A stretch of 39,362 nt of DNA from a virus: the IMG/VR virus record IMGVR_UViG_3300035670_000568, positions 1-39,362 of that record; one strand, given 5' to 3'. The notes beneath the pieces are model-generated. The model was not told the DNA's origin, did not search any database, and was given only the letters and a program-made list of their open reading frames with translations. This document shows positions 16,135 to 25,731 of this stretch, piece by piece (the first letter of the stretch is position 1; every line of letters starts with the position of its first letter). A program made the translations under genes and the position numbers.

Positions 16135-16864
16135 ATTAGGAGGAATATTCTATCCAAAGGTTGACCAAGACGGAAACGAAATACCTTTTGATAGCTTATT
16201 CATTCCACACATATTTAGAGAGATTTATTTTGAAGGAATATACATAGATGTACTTAATCAGAAGAAAGATTTAACAATTATTGATGTAGGAGCAAACATA
16301 GGCATCACAGTTAAACACTTTCAGCCTTATGCTAAAAAGTTATACGCTATTGAACCAAGTCCAGAGCACTTTGTAGCCTTAGAAAAGAACAAAGAGTTTA
16401 ATAATTGGGACAATGTATCTTTACATAACATAGCTTTAGCAGATAAGGATGGGGAAATGGAGTTTAGTCAAAATGTTCACAATAGAACCATGAACTCTTT
16501 AATGGTTGGACACTCACATGATGAAGAAGGAAACCAATTATTAGAAGATGGTATCCATAAAGAGCCTATGATTAAAGCTAGAGGCTATAATGAACATGGA
16601 GTTAAGGTTCAGGCTAAATCCATAGACCATTTCTTTGAGGAAAATGGAATCATGCACGTAGACTTTATGAAGTTTGACCCAGAAGGAGCAGAAGACATGA
16701 TACTGCGAAGTGAAGGATTCAAGAAAGTTGCTAATAAAATAGACAACATTATTATTGAGTTCCACTTTCCTACATGGATTGAACTAGTAGATTACATGGT
16801 TTCACTAGGATTTAAAGCTAGACAGTACGATTCAAGTGCAAAAGTAGTTTTATTCTTTAGATGA
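16121..16864 (+). CDS. FkbM-family methyltransferase
   Basis: 247 residues. IIDVGANIGITVKHF is the S-adenosylmethionine-binding motif I, LYAIEPSPEHFVALEKN motif II, and VDFMKFDPEGAEDMIL the FkbM signature 'D-x-K-x-D-x-EG-x-E'. FkbM enzymes are O-methyltransferases acting on small molecules and sugars, often in glycan clusters. Within this cassette it probably methylates a sugar hydroxyl. Next gene starts in its stop codon (ATGA). Confidence 0.88.
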   Translation: MDKVKLGGIFYPKVDQDGNEIPFDSLFIPHIFREIYFEGIYIDVLNQKKDLTIIDVGANIGITVKHFQPYAKKLYAIEPSPEHFVALEKNKEFNNWDNVSLHNIALADKDGEMEFSQNVHNRTMNSLMVGHSHDEEGNQLLEDGIHKEPMIKARGYNEHGVKVQAKSIDHFFEENGIMHVDFMKFDPEGAEDMILRSEGFKKVANKIDNIIIEFHFPTWIELVDYMVSLGFKARQYDSSAKVVLFFR

Positions 16865-17445
16865 TTATAGATATTGAATCAGATAGGTTTGTAAGAGAGG
16901 TCATTGAAAAGAACGAATACGCATTTCTTTTTAAAGACTTAGTGGTAATTGATATTGGAAGCAATATCGGTTCCTTCTCTTACTGGATTAAAGACCTTGC
17001 TAGAGAGGTTTATGCTATTGATATGGTTGAGGAGAACATTGAAAGTATGAATAAAACCATCGCAGACAATAAAATAACCAATATCAAGACATTTTGTGTA
17101 GCTATAGCAGGTCATTCACAAGACAGAAAGTTTGTTAAGGACAAGGTATTGGGTGGTGGTGGTTCTATGATTGCAGATAGCGGAGAGTTTACTACTAAAG
17201 CTATGACTTTAGGTCAGTTTATGAAGGATATTCCATACGCAAATGTAGTAAAAATTGATGTAGAAGGCTTAGAGAGGGAAATAATGGAAGCACCAGACTT
17301 TCCTTATGATAAGATAGGCACAGTTATAGGAGAGTTACATAAGCCACAGCATTTTGATAGAATAGAAGTTAGGGATTTGCTTGAAAAACATGGATTTAGA
17401 TATACAGAAGTGCCAGGAAATCATTTTGTAGCTAGAAAAATATGA
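16861..17445 (+). CDS. Second FkbM-type methyltransferase, 194 aa
   Basis: VVIDIGSNIGSFSYWIKD is motif I of a SAM methyltransferase and NVVKIDVEGLEREIM is the FkbM-type 'K-x-D-VEG-x-E' block. It is shorter than its neighbour (194 against 247 residues) and diverged from it, so this is not a recent duplication. Two consecutive O-methyltransferases suggest a glycan with more than one methyl group. ATGA overlaps at both ends show tight coupling. Confidence 0.85.
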   Translation: MIIDIESDRFVREVIEKNEYAFLFKDLVVIDIGSNIGSFSYWIKDLAREVYAIDMVEENIESMNKTIADNKITNIKTFCVAIAGHSQDRKFVKDKVLGGGGSMIADSGEFTTKAMTLGQFMKDIPYANVVKIDVEGLEREIMEAPDFPYDKIGTVIGELHKPQHFDRIEVRDLLEKHGFRYTEVPGNHFVARKI

Positions 17446-18173
17446 GAAAAGTAGCATTTGTGCCAGTAGCAGACAGTCATTATTACCCAGAGGGGACGCA
17501 TATAATGATTAACTCGTTCAAGAAGTATCATCCTGATATAGATTTGGTGATTTTTAGACAGGATGTGGTAGATAAGCTCTTTAGGGAAAAGGGAATTAAT
17601 TGGTATAACGCCAAACCTTACTTTGCACAGCTTTTAGAAGATAAATACGACCTAATAGTGAATATGGATGCAGACCATATCGTTACAGGTAGAATGAGTG
17701 AGATATTTGACAAGGTAGATTATGAAGTAGCAGGGCCTTGGAACTTCAATGACTATGAAAACGCTAGCTTTGACCACATAACCGAGGAAATGTATGTACA
17801 GGGCGGCATGATAGCCTCTACTTCTCATGATTTCTGGGCCAAGTGGAGAGAAGCCAACAAGGATGCTATGAAATACCTAAGAAAAGAGAATGATGTAATG
17901 AACTTAGTCATCTACGACAACAAGTTTAACCTAAAGATAGTAGATAAGGAAAAAGACTACTATGGATGCAAGAGTTTAGGTAGAGAACCAGAGTTCTATG
18001 TAGAGGGAGACAAAACTATGTGCAGGGGAGAGCAGGTATTTGCTTATCACTTCGCTAGAGGCGGACAATTTCCTAAACTAGACATACCTAATATGCCATT
18101 AGTTGATGAAGTTAAGTATCTTTGGACACAAATAGCAACATACGGACAGAGTTTTAAAGCAGTAGCAATATGA
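17442..18173 (+). CDS. GT-A glycosyltransferase (GT8-like), 243 aa
   Basis: DLIVNMDADHIVTGRMSEIF contains a DxD motif (DAD) in the context typical of GT8-type and related enzymes, following a first strand KVAFVPVADSHYYP. A His block near the C-terminus (VFAYHFARGG) fits the second metal ligand. Retaining or inverting chemistry cannot be decided. Overlaps both neighbours by four bases. Likely adds one sugar of the cassette's glycan. Confidence 0.75.
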   Translation: MRKVAFVPVADSHYYPEGTHIMINSFKKYHPDIDLVIFRQDVVDKLFREKGINWYNAKPYFAQLLEDKYDLIVNMDADHIVTGRMSEIFDKVDYEVAGPWNFNDYENASFDHITEEMYVQGGMIASTSHDFWAKWREANKDAMKYLRKENDVMNLVIYDNKFNLKIVDKEKDYYGCKSLGREPEFYVEGDKTMCRGEQVFAYHFARGGQFPKLDIPNMPLVDEVKYLWTQIATYGQSFKAVAI

Positions 18174-18922
18174 GAAAACCCTATTTAATCAGAACACCAG
18201 ATTTTGACCCAGTAAGTGGTGGGATAAGAGTAATGTATGCTCTTTATGGATGGTTATTGGCTAAGGGACAGATAGCATTCTTAAATCAAGGACTCTATAT
18301 TCCATCAGTAGGTATTTATCCTGAAATATATCATGGTAATGACATGAATGCAGATAAGGTAATAAGATGGATTCTACAAAAACCAGGAGTGATGAGTACT
18401 AATGGAATACCAGGCCCAACAGTATTTGATGAAACAGATGAAATATACGCTTTTAGTAAGGTATATGACCAATGGGGACTAGATGATGACCACATCTTAT
18501 TCTTACCAGTATTAGACTTACATACTTTTAAAGACCAGAAAAAGAAACGAACCAAGACAGCTTATTATTGTGCAAGAGGAAACAATCTACAGAAACATCC
18601 ACAAGATGCCATAGAAATAACCAGAGCATTTGCTACAGACCAACAAGCATTAGCAGACTTACTTAATGAGTGCCAAAAACTCTATATCTATGACAATATT
18701 ACAGCTATGTTAGAAGTAGCAAGATTATGCGGTTGTCCAGTAGAGTATTGGGGTAAAGATACTGAAGAAACACTTCAAAAATACGAACCTGGTGTAAATG
18801 GAATATCAACTAGCGAAGTAACTAGAGACTTTAATTCAGATGCCTTCAGAAGCCACTATATTGACCTACAACGCATTTTTAGTGAGAAACTGGATAAGTT
18901 CATTGAAAGGACACAAAAATGA
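18170..18922 (+). CDS. Putative GT-B-type glycosyltransferase, 250 aa
   Basis: The start LIRTPDFDPVSGGIRVMYAL with the GG-x-R loop resembles the first motif of WsaF/GT4-like GT-B enzymes. AYYCARGNNLQKHP and LYIYDNITAMLEVARLCGCPVEYW look like the second Rossmann half with a late Glu in the donor site. The length is short for GT-B (usually over 350 residues), so it may be a reduced enzyme. Part of the ATGA-coupled set. Confidence 0.6.
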   Translation: MRKPYLIRTPDFDPVSGGIRVMYALYGWLLAKGQIAFLNQGLYIPSVGIYPEIYHGNDMNADKVIRWILQKPGVMSTNGIPGPTVFDETDEIYAFSKVYDQWGLDDDHILFLPVLDLHTFKDQKKKRTKTAYYCARGNNLQKHPQDAIEITRAFATDQQALADLLNECQKLYIYDNITAMLEVARLCGCPVEYWGKDTEETLQKYEPGVNGISTSEVTRDFNSDAFRSHYIDLQRIFSEKLDKFIERTQK

Positions 18923-19995
18923 AGATTTATACACTTCCTAGCCACACTACAAAAGAAAAAACCACAGGTGTAGATTTCGCTAGAATGATACAACCTATGA
19001 CACATCTTAATGGATATAAAAATGTTAAATCTATAGTTTATGACCCCAAAGAAGAAGAAAAACACAACAATCCTATGGAATGGGTAAATGTTATGAAAAA
19101 TAATGATATATTCTACTTCAATTATTTAAACAATCCATGGGGATTTGCAGCTATGGGTATGATGGCTAGAAAGTTTGGTGTTAAACTGGTAATGGATTTG
19201 GATGACTCCTTGTGGGATATACATCCAGATAATCCAGCCCATGCAGTCTATAAGAAAGGTTCACCAGAATTGAAGAACTTTACAGCTATTTGTAACGAAG
19301 TTGACTATATAACCTGTACTAATGACTATTTAAAGAATGTAATCATCAACAACACGAACAAAACACCAGATAAGATAAAGGTTTTACCTAACTATATTGA
19401 CCTAAAAAGGTACAAATACACTCCTAAACCTAATGATTTTGATGAAATAGTTATTATGCACTTTGGAAGCACTACTCATTTTATGGATTTGGTAGAAACA
19501 GAGTTTGCTAGAGGCATGGAGAGGATTATGAAAGAATACCCAAATGTAGTATTTAAGACTGTAGGAGCTAATATTGCACCATTTAAGGAAAAATGGGGAG
19601 CAAAATACGAACAATTATTTGGTCATGAAGACATAAATGGTTGGATTGACACTAAGTTTGAGGGATTTATGAAAGACGCAGATATTATCGTAACACCATT
19701 AGTTGATGATATTTATAACAGATGTAAGTCAAATATTAAGTGGTTAGAGGCTTCAAGTGCTAAAAAACCAGGTGTTTGGGCAAAAATTAGACAATATGAG
19801 GAAGTTATTGACGGAACTAATGGAATATTGGCCAAAAAAGACACAGAATGGTACAAAGGAATCAAATATTTAATAGATAACAAGGATAAAAGAGACAAAA
19901 TGGGAGAAAAAGCCTACAAAGACGTACAAAAGCACCAAATACAAGACCATTTAGAAGAATATTATCAATTCTTTAAAATGATACTTGACAAATAA
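18919..19995 (+). CDS. Glycosyltransferase family 4-like (GT-B), 358 aa
   Basis: MKIYTLPSHTTKEKTTGVDFARM begins a GT-B N-domain, with KLVMDLDDSLWDIHPDNP in the middle. The second half has KVLPNYIDLKRY, the usual donor-site strand, and ADIIVTPLVDDIYNRCKSNIKWLEASSAKKP, where the conserved donor Glu is in the WLEASS helix. Family 4 enzymes transfer sugars with retention. Last gene of the cassette; its final codons overlap the -35 box of the next promoter. Confidence 0.8.
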   Translation: MKIYTLPSHTTKEKTTGVDFARMIQPMTHLNGYKNVKSIVYDPKEEEKHNNPMEWVNVMKNNDIFYFNYLNNPWGFAAMGMMARKFGVKLVMDLDDSLWDIHPDNPAHAVYKKGSPELKNFTAICNEVDYITCTNDYLKNVIINNTNKTPDKIKVLPNYIDLKRYKYTPKPNDFDEIVIMHFGSTTHFMDLVETEFARGMERIMKEYPNVVFKTVGANIAPFKEKWGAKYEQLFGHEDINGWIDTKFEGFMKDADIIVTPLVDDIYNRCKSNIKWLEASSAKKPGVWAKIRQYEEVIDGTNGILAKKDTEWYKGIKYLIDNKDKRDKMGEKAYKDVQKHQIQDHLEEYYQFFKMILDK

Positions 19996-20013
19996 TTTTG
20001 GCAGTATTATGAT
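19985..20013 (+). promoter_or_regulatory. Promoter of the internal-protein unit
   Basis: TTGACA (19985-19990), 17-base spacer, TATGAT (20008-20013). The -35 box lies inside the last codons of the glycosyltransferase gene. Same arrangement and following AAT as the promoters at 1092 and 25643. Confidence 0.78.
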
Positions 20014-20020
20014 TTAATTG

Positions 20021-20072
20021 CTAATGCTAACATTGTATTAGATAGGCACAGCTATTTATGCTGTGTTTTTTT
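20021..20072 (+). promoter_or_regulatory. Two-hairpin leader with T7 tract (copy 2)
   Basis: Hairpin 1 pairs CTAAT (20021-20025) with ATTAG (20037-20041). The octamer ATAGGCAC follows at 20042-20049. Hairpin 2 pairs CACAGC (20047-20052) with GCTGTG (20060-20065), then seven Ts (20066-20072) and ATG at 20073. An in-frame ATG at 20058 lies inside the hairpin and is unlikely to be the start. Confidence 0.7.
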
Positions 20073-21131
20073 ATGATTAATCATTCAAATTACGAAGGTA
20101 GATTCAACAATAAAAGAGTAATGTGGCTAAACCAGTTTGACGCTTTATTTAATTTAGGTAGTAATCCTACATCAGCTTCATCTGGTTCAATGACTTTTAC
20201 TCCAACTACAACAGCAGCACCAGGAGGTAATTGGACTCCTCCAATTACATCTAGTGGTGGGGATGGAGGTGGTGCTACTGGCGGTACTCAAACAACTACA
20301 AATACTGGTGGTACTTCTGGTGGTACTTCTAATCTTTCACTTAGACAACAAATGGAACAGGGCATTATTCCTTGGGATGATAATTTGCTTAATTCAGGTG
20401 AACAAACTAGTCAAAGTGATGAAGAAGCAAGATTAAGAGGAGAAATTGGTGGAGCTTGGGATGCTTATATTCAGAGTTTAGGTACCTTAGAAGGTGATAT
20501 TGTTAATTCAAAATCTGCTCAAATGAATACAGTTAATACTAATTTAGAGCATAATAACCAATTAGTTAATAATCAGAGTGCATCTTCATTAAAAGACCTT
20601 CATAATCAAATGAGAAATGCTTTTCAGGCAGGAAATACTCAGCTTGGAGCATTCGGAGCTGGAGATAGTTCAGCAGCTAATATGTATGGATACGCTATTA
20701 ATAGACAGGGTTTAAGACAAGCTGGAGATTTACAAACTCAAACTCGTAATGCTTTAATGGAAAATAAATATCAAGCTGATAATGCTTTAAATGGAATTGC
20801 TCAATGGTTTTCAGAAAAACAAATACAATTAAAGCAAATGATTGCAGAAGGTTCACTAAACAAAGCTAAAGATATAGCAGCACTTTCTAAAAGTTTCTTA
20901 GACCAAGCTATTGCACAAGCTAATGCAGTTACTCAAAATAGAACGAATAGAGAAAATGCTATTATAGAATGGGCTACAGCTAATTCTACAAATATGGCTC
21001 AATTATCTCAAAATATCTCTCAAATACCAGGAATTATAAGCCAAATAAATGGTACATTTACTACTCCAAAAGGCGGATATGTTCCAAATACTCAACAAAA
21101 AGAAAAAGAAAAAAATAGTTTATTTGGTTAA
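20073..21131 (+). CDS. Probable internal virion protein with coiled coil, about 352 aa
   Basis: The N-terminus (about residues 25-85) is rich in Ser, Thr and Gly and probably disordered. From about 105 onward it is helical with many Gln and Asn residues (QMNTVNTNLEHNNQLVNN, QAIAQANAVTQNRTNRENA), a heptad-friendly composition. It directly precedes a 1502-residue protein and shares its promoter. In podoviruses such pairs are internal core or ejection proteins; this is inference from context. ATG 20073 follows the T7 tract; ATG 20121 (MWLNQFDALF) is an alternative. Confidence 0.6.
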   Translation: MINHSNYEGRFNNKRVMWLNQFDALFNLGSNPTSASSGSMTFTPTTTAAPGGNWTPPITSSGGDGGGATGGTQTTTNTGGTSGGTSNLSLRQQMEQGIIPWDDNLLNSGEQTSQSDEEARLRGEIGGAWDAYIQSLGTLEGDIVNSKSAQMNTVNTNLEHNNQLVNNQSASSLKDLHNQMRNAFQAGNTQLGAFGAGDSSAANMYGYAINRQGLRQAGDLQTQTRNALMENKYQADNALNGIAQWFSEKQIQLKQMIAEGSLNKAKDIAALSKSFLDQAIAQANAVTQNRTNRENAIIEWATANSTNMAQLSQNISQIPGIISQINGTFTTPKGGYVPNTQQKEKEKNSLFG

Positions 21132-21137
21132 TTATGT

Positions 21138-24100
21138 ATGACACTAAAAGACATTCAATCCTTCACGAATAACCTCTTTAATCAGGGTGTAAAATCTGTG
21201 CAAAAAGCAGCTCCACATATAGAACAGGGTATTCGTGATTTACCAGCTTCTTATGGAGTTTTATTTAAGAATATACCAGGTGCAGTTAGCCACTTATTTA
21301 GAAATCCCCAAGAGGCTGCAGATTTCGCTAGGTCTACGCCTCAGTATTCTAATTTTAAGTTGCCAGGTTTACAAACATTAGCAAACTTCTCAGCTAATTC
21401 AGGTCAATCTTTTGGAAGCGGGGTGAAAAATGTAGGTGGTGGTATTAATAGAATACAAACTACAGATGGATTATTTAATAAAGTTGCTGGTGCAGGGCAA
21501 ATAGTTAAGGGAATATCACAAGCAGTAACACCTTTTACTCCTTTATTTGATGCAGTTAATTTAGGAGCATCTTTACCACAAACAGGTTTACCTGGGACAG
21601 GCAAGGCACAGAGACTAGCAGCAGGTTTAACTCAGGGAATAGGTCTTGATGATACTCTGGCTCCAAATATTAAACGCAAAGAATCTGTTAGATTTGATGT
21701 ATTAGGAAATAAGATTGGTATTGACCCATTTATGGATGCTGGTAGAATGGTTGGCTTTGTAAAGAATCCAGCAAATCAAAAATTATTCCAAATAACCGAA
21801 AAAGTATTCCCAGCAGGTCAATTATTTGAAAAAGGAACTAGTCTTAAAAGGTGGTTAGGAACGACAGCTCTTAGAGGCTCTGTTGAAGATATATTCTTAT
21901 TCATGGACCAAATGCCTAAAAACGCAACTAATGAGCAAAAATTATTATTTATGAGTCAGTTAGCGGTTCAGGGTGCAGCATCGGAAGTAGTAGGTAGGGG
22001 CGTATTGCAAACCCTAGGTAAAGGAAACAGGATTATAAAAAATAGAACAGAATCTGTAAAGAATAATAAAATGGTTATTGATGCCTTTGATGCTCTAAGA
22101 AAACTAAGTACACCAATATATACAAAAGACCCTAAAACAGGTAAAAGAATTACGACTCGATTTTATCAAGTGGAAGCTGAAAAATTAGCTAAAAAGGCAG
22201 CAGAAAAATTGAAAATAGATAATGAAAGAGGTGCAATAAATCCTGATTTGTTAACTGGCGGTGCAGCTAGACCATTAGCTAAAATCTTAGATAGTAAGAG
22301 ATTTGGAGAGTTTGATGCGTATAAAGATATTAAAACTAGAGTAGATTTAGAAAATAGTGGTAATGTTAACTATAAACAAGAAAAAACATATTCTAAATTA
22401 GATTGGTATGCTAAAGAAAGTGGATTAGCTGAAGAAAAAATAGCTGAAATTGCAGATACTTTCTTAGGTAAGGAAGATAAAAAATCACTTACTAAAATGT
22501 GGAAGGCATTATATGAAGCCTTGCCACCAGAAAAAAAGATTACAGCTCCACAATGGGTTAAGGACTGGAAAGAAGCAGATGAAACTCTTACACAAACCGA
22601 ACCACAAGGTGTACCTAGTGCTAAATTAAAACCACAAGACGCACAACTTACTACACCTACGGCTGGATTACCTCAAGGATATAGATATGCAGACTATGAT
22701 GAAATAAAACAAAACTTTGATGAATATGACGAAGGTGTAATGGAAAATAGATTGCCAAATGGTAAATGGATTGTAGATAATGAAGGAACTATACATCCAT
22801 TAGAGGACATTTCTAAAATCTATGCTAAAGAAAAAGGTGGTATTGTTACGCAACCTAGCACTCCTGAAGTAAAAGTGCCAGAACCACAGATAGATACTTC
22901 AGTTAAGTTCAGTAAGAGACTTCCAGACAGAACAACAATAGATGAAACAAATTATGTTAAAACAGTTGATGATACTTTGTCAGACTTTACCCAGAATGAA
23001 CTAAAACCAATATCAGACCACATAACTAAGAATAAACTAGATAAAGATATTATTCGTCAATTATGGGATGGGGAATTGGTTACTCCACCAAATAAAGCCT
23101 ACGCAAAAGCAGTTGAAATGTTAAAGAGTGCTAATGATGAACTTTATGAAATTAGAAAAGGTGTTAGGGATTTAGGATACAATCCACAAATGCCTAGGGT
23201 TTGGGGAACAGAAGTTGAGGATTTAATGAAGTTCTTTGAAAACCCTTATAGAAATAACCCTATTACTCCATTTTTATCAGACCCACATTTCTTGGGAAAG
23301 ACAGGTAAAGGTACTGGCTATATAACAGACCCAGTTGAGGCACTTAATATATCTGCAGGTTCAGCACTTAGAGAAGCTCTTAAACCTCTTACTAAAGTAC
23401 AAGCAGAAGTTAAGGCAAAACTAGATGCAGGAGAAACTGTTGATTGGGTTGATGTAGCAAACAAAAGTAGTGATGCTCCTAAGATTAAGATTGATTACAA
23501 ATTAGATGACATAGCCCCTATAAGAACAATGAATGATATTGTAGAGAAGACTTCAGGAGCAACTAAAGTCGGAGACACCATCCAATATAAGCAAAAGGAA
23601 TTATTTGATGCTTTTAGAACACTTAGAGATATGGATGATATCGTTTATGGTCTAAGAAAAGAAGTTAATAATCTAATACAAACAAATCAGCCAAAAGAAC
23701 TAATTGAGTATTTTATAGTTAAACTTGGCGTACCTGAAGCAAATAGAGCTGGATTTATTAAAGATTCAATAAGAGATATAAATACTAAAGGAATCCAAGA
23801 TTATGCTTTTGGGATAATGAATAGATATACTAAACAATTTCCACTCCAAAACTTTATGGAAGTATTAGGTAAATATGAGTTTACCAATGGTAAGACAAAA
23901 CAGTTCTTTAATGACTTTGTAGAAGAACAGAGAATAAAACAAAACTTTGAAACCCAGTTGGGTGAAAAGATAATAAATGCTTTAACTACCACATTTTCTT
24001 GGGCAAATATAGGACTTAATCTAAAAACAGCAGCTTTACAGGGTACTGAAATCTTTAGAGCATTTGCCAGATATAATCCACAAGATGTAGCAAAAGGTAT

Positions 24101-25646
24101 AGCTAAGGCTACTACTCATTATTCTGGTACTGGGAGTAAGTTTGGATTTGGCAACAAACAACCATATTATTTATTCCATGAACCAAAAACAGGAGTAACT
24201 AGAAAAGTAAGTAATGTTTTATTTAAGCCTTTACAGATAGTTGAAACTTGGAAAAATGATGTATTTGCTTCAGCAGCAGAAAGTAAAGCTAAAAGATTAG
24301 GTTTAGAGGGTAAACAGCTTTATGATTTTGTTAGAGATGAAGTATATAGATATGCTCATTTAGCAGATGAGTTTAATACACCATTATTGATGAAAAATCA
24401 CGCTTCAGCTAGATTAGCACTTCAGTATTCACAATATTTCTTAAAACATTTTGCTAGAGATTACTACGATACAATTAAGGGTGGAGAAAATAAACAAGCA
24501 GCAGCTTATTTAGCGTCAGATTTATTAGTGGCAGCAACTCTAATGACAGTAGCTGGAGTTACTTGGGATAGAGCTATTTCTGGACTATTTCCAGCAGGAT
24601 TCGGACCAATCTTTACAACAATAGGAGATTTTGTGGAACACGCACAGGGTTTACAAAAAGCAGCAGAAGAAGGTAGGAGTACTGCTTATCATCAGGAACA
24701 ACTAACTAATACAGCTATTAGAAATCTAGTTCCAGCAGGTTCTCAAATAATGAAAACTGGTGGTATGGTAAATCAATTATTACAAGGATATGAAACTTCG
24801 CCTACAGGTTTAGTTCAATATAAGGCACCAACAAATATGCTTGAAGTGGGTCAAGGATTAATATTTGGTAAAGGGGCAATTAAATCAAGTAAAGACTTCT
24901 ATAAAGATGGTGGTAAAGAGTTAGGAAAAGACCAATCTGAAGTATTTAAGGCTATATATAAAAATAATCCAGATGAAGCTATTAAGTATATGACTGATTT
25001 GAGAAGACAAGCTGCTGAAAGCAAAGCTGGTAGGGATTTATTAGAAGGTAAAGAAATCAAAGGAGATGTTAAACTAGAAGAAAAAACATATAAGATTGAT
25101 GGAACAGATTTTGAAGGATATAAAATAGGTAATAAGTTTTATTATATAGATGAGTTTGGTGAACAAACATCTAAAAGAGTTGATGTTATTGAAAAACAGC
25201 AAAGAAATGAAGAAAAAGGAATTGCTGATGCAACTTATTCGCTGGTAACAGATAGGCAAAAAAGAGAAGATGATATTGAAGGCTGGGTTGATACTACCGA
25301 AAAGTATATTGAATATTTAACCGAATACCAAAAGAAGTTAGATACAGTTAAAGAGGCTAAGGAAATAATTACTACACAAAACAAGATTGAAGATTTACAA
25401 GATAAATTAAAAACTTATAAGAGTTATGGTGGATTTAGTAAACCTAAAAAAGCTCCTAAGATAAGTATTCCCAAAATATCATTCTCTAAGCCTAAATCAA
25501 GCACAATTAAATGGAGTACACCTAAGATGAAAAAACTGTCTTTGGCTCCAACTAAAACTTATACAGTTTCTTCTGCTCCTAAAGTAAAACCATTTAAAGT
25601 TAAAAAGATGAGGGTTAAGTTTAGTTCTAGACCATTTCTTAGTTGA
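21138..25646 (+). CDS. Very large putative internal/ejection protein, 1502 aa
   Basis: Mostly helical and charged, with a hydrophobic N-terminal stretch (ASYGVLFKNIPGAVSHLF). Two candidate membrane segments lie near residues 1125-1165 (AYLASDLLVAATLMTVAG and SGLFPAGFGPIFTTIG). The block around 950-1110 (NIGLNLKTAALQGTEIFRAF, LKHFARDYYDTIKGG) resembles the large internal or polyvalent proteins of podoviruses. The C-terminal 60 residues are strongly basic with repeated SKPK/KAPK/KIS units, suited to DNA binding inside the head. A role in DNA ejection across the cell envelope is plausible, not proven. No lytic transglycosylase motif was seen. Its stop codon overlaps the next promoter. Confidence 0.6.
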   Translation: MTLKDIQSFTNNLFNQGVKSVQKAAPHIEQGIRDLPASYGVLFKNIPGAVSHLFRNPQEAADFARSTPQYSNFKLPGLQTLANFSANSGQSFGSGVKNVGGGINRIQTTDGLFNKVAGAGQIVKGISQAVTPFTPLFDAVNLGASLPQTGLPGTGKAQRLAAGLTQGIGLDDTLAPNIKRKESVRFDVLGNKIGIDPFMDAGRMVGFVKNPANQKLFQITEKVFPAGQLFEKGTSLKRWLGTTALRGSVEDIFLFMDQMPKNATNEQKLLFMSQLAVQGAASEVVGRGVLQTLGKGNRIIKNRTESVKNNKMVIDAFDALRKLSTPIYTKDPKTGKRITTRFYQVEAEKLAKKAAEKLKIDNERGAINPDLLTGGAARPLAKILDSKRFGEFDAYKDIKTRVDLENSGNVNYKQEKTYSKLDWYAKESGLAEEKIAEIADTFLGKEDKKSLTKMWKALYEALPPEKKITAPQWVKDWKEADETLTQTEPQGVPSAKLKPQDAQLTTPTAGLPQGYRYADYDEIKQNFDEYDEGVMENRLPNGKWIVDNEGTIHPLEDISKIYAKEKGGIVTQPSTPEVKVPEPQIDTSVKFSKRLPDRTTIDETNYVKTVDDTLSDFTQNELKPISDHITKNKLDKDIIRQLWDGELVTPPNKAYAKAVEMLKSANDELYEIRKGVRDLGYNPQMPRVWGTEVEDLMKFFENPYRNNPITPFLSDPHFLGKTGKGTGYITDPVEALNISAGSALREALKPLTKVQAEVKAKLDAGETVDWVDVANKSSDAPKIKIDYKLDDIAPIRTMNDIVEKTSGATKVGDTIQYKQKELFDAFRTLRDMDDIVYGLRKEVNNLIQTNQPKELIEYFIVKLGVPEANRAGFIKDSIRDINTKGIQDYAFGIMNRYTKQFPLQNFMEVLGKYEFTNGKTKQFFNDFVEEQRIKQNFETQLGEKIINALTTTFSWANIGLNLKTAALQGTEIFRAFARYNPQDVAKGIAKATTHYSGTGSKFGFGNKQPYYLFHEPKTGVTRKVSNVLFKPLQIVETWKNDVFASAAESKAKRLGLEGKQLYDFVRDEVYRYAHLADEFNTPLLMKNHASARLALQYSQYFLKHFARDYYDTIKGGENKQAAAYLASDLLVAATLMTVAGVTWDRAISGLFPAGFGPIFTTIGDFVEHAQGLQKAAEEGRSTAYHQEQLTNTAIRNLVPAGSQIMKTGGMVNQLLQGYETSPTGLVQYKAPTNMLEVGQGLIFGKGAIKSSKDFYKDGGKELGKDQSEVFKAIYKNNPDEAIKYMTDLRRQAAESKAGRDLLEGKEIKGDVKLEEKTYKIDGTDFEGYKIGNKFYYIDEFGEQTSKRVDVIEKQQRNEEKGIADATYSLVTDRQKREDDIEGWVDTTEKYIEYLTEYQKKLDTVKEAKEIITTQNKIEDLQDKLKTYKSYGGFSKPKKAPKISIPKISFSKPKSSTIKWSTPKMKKLSLAPTKTYTVSSAPKVKPFKVKKMRVKFSSRPFLS

Positions 25647-25671
25647 CAAATATGAAAAATAAGAATATGAT
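25643..25671 (+). promoter_or_regulatory. Promoter of the connector/tail unit
   Basis: TTGACA (25643-25648) overlaps the TGA stop of the large internal protein. A 17-base spacer and TATGAT (25666-25671) follow. Third member of the shared promoter-leader design. Confidence 0.8.
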
Positions 25672-25684
25672 TATATTACCAAAG

Positions 25685-25731
25685 CCCACAAGAGTGGTGG
25701 GATAGGCACAGTTTAAAGCTGTGCTTTTTTT
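25685..25731 (+). promoter_or_regulatory. Two-hairpin leader with T7 tract (copy 3)
   Basis: Hairpin 1 pairs CCCAC (25685-25689) with GTGGG (25697-25701). ATAGGCAC follows at 25702-25709. Hairpin 2 pairs GCACAG (25706-25711) with CTGTGC (25719-25724), then seven Ts (25725-25731) directly before ATG 25732. Confidence 0.72.
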
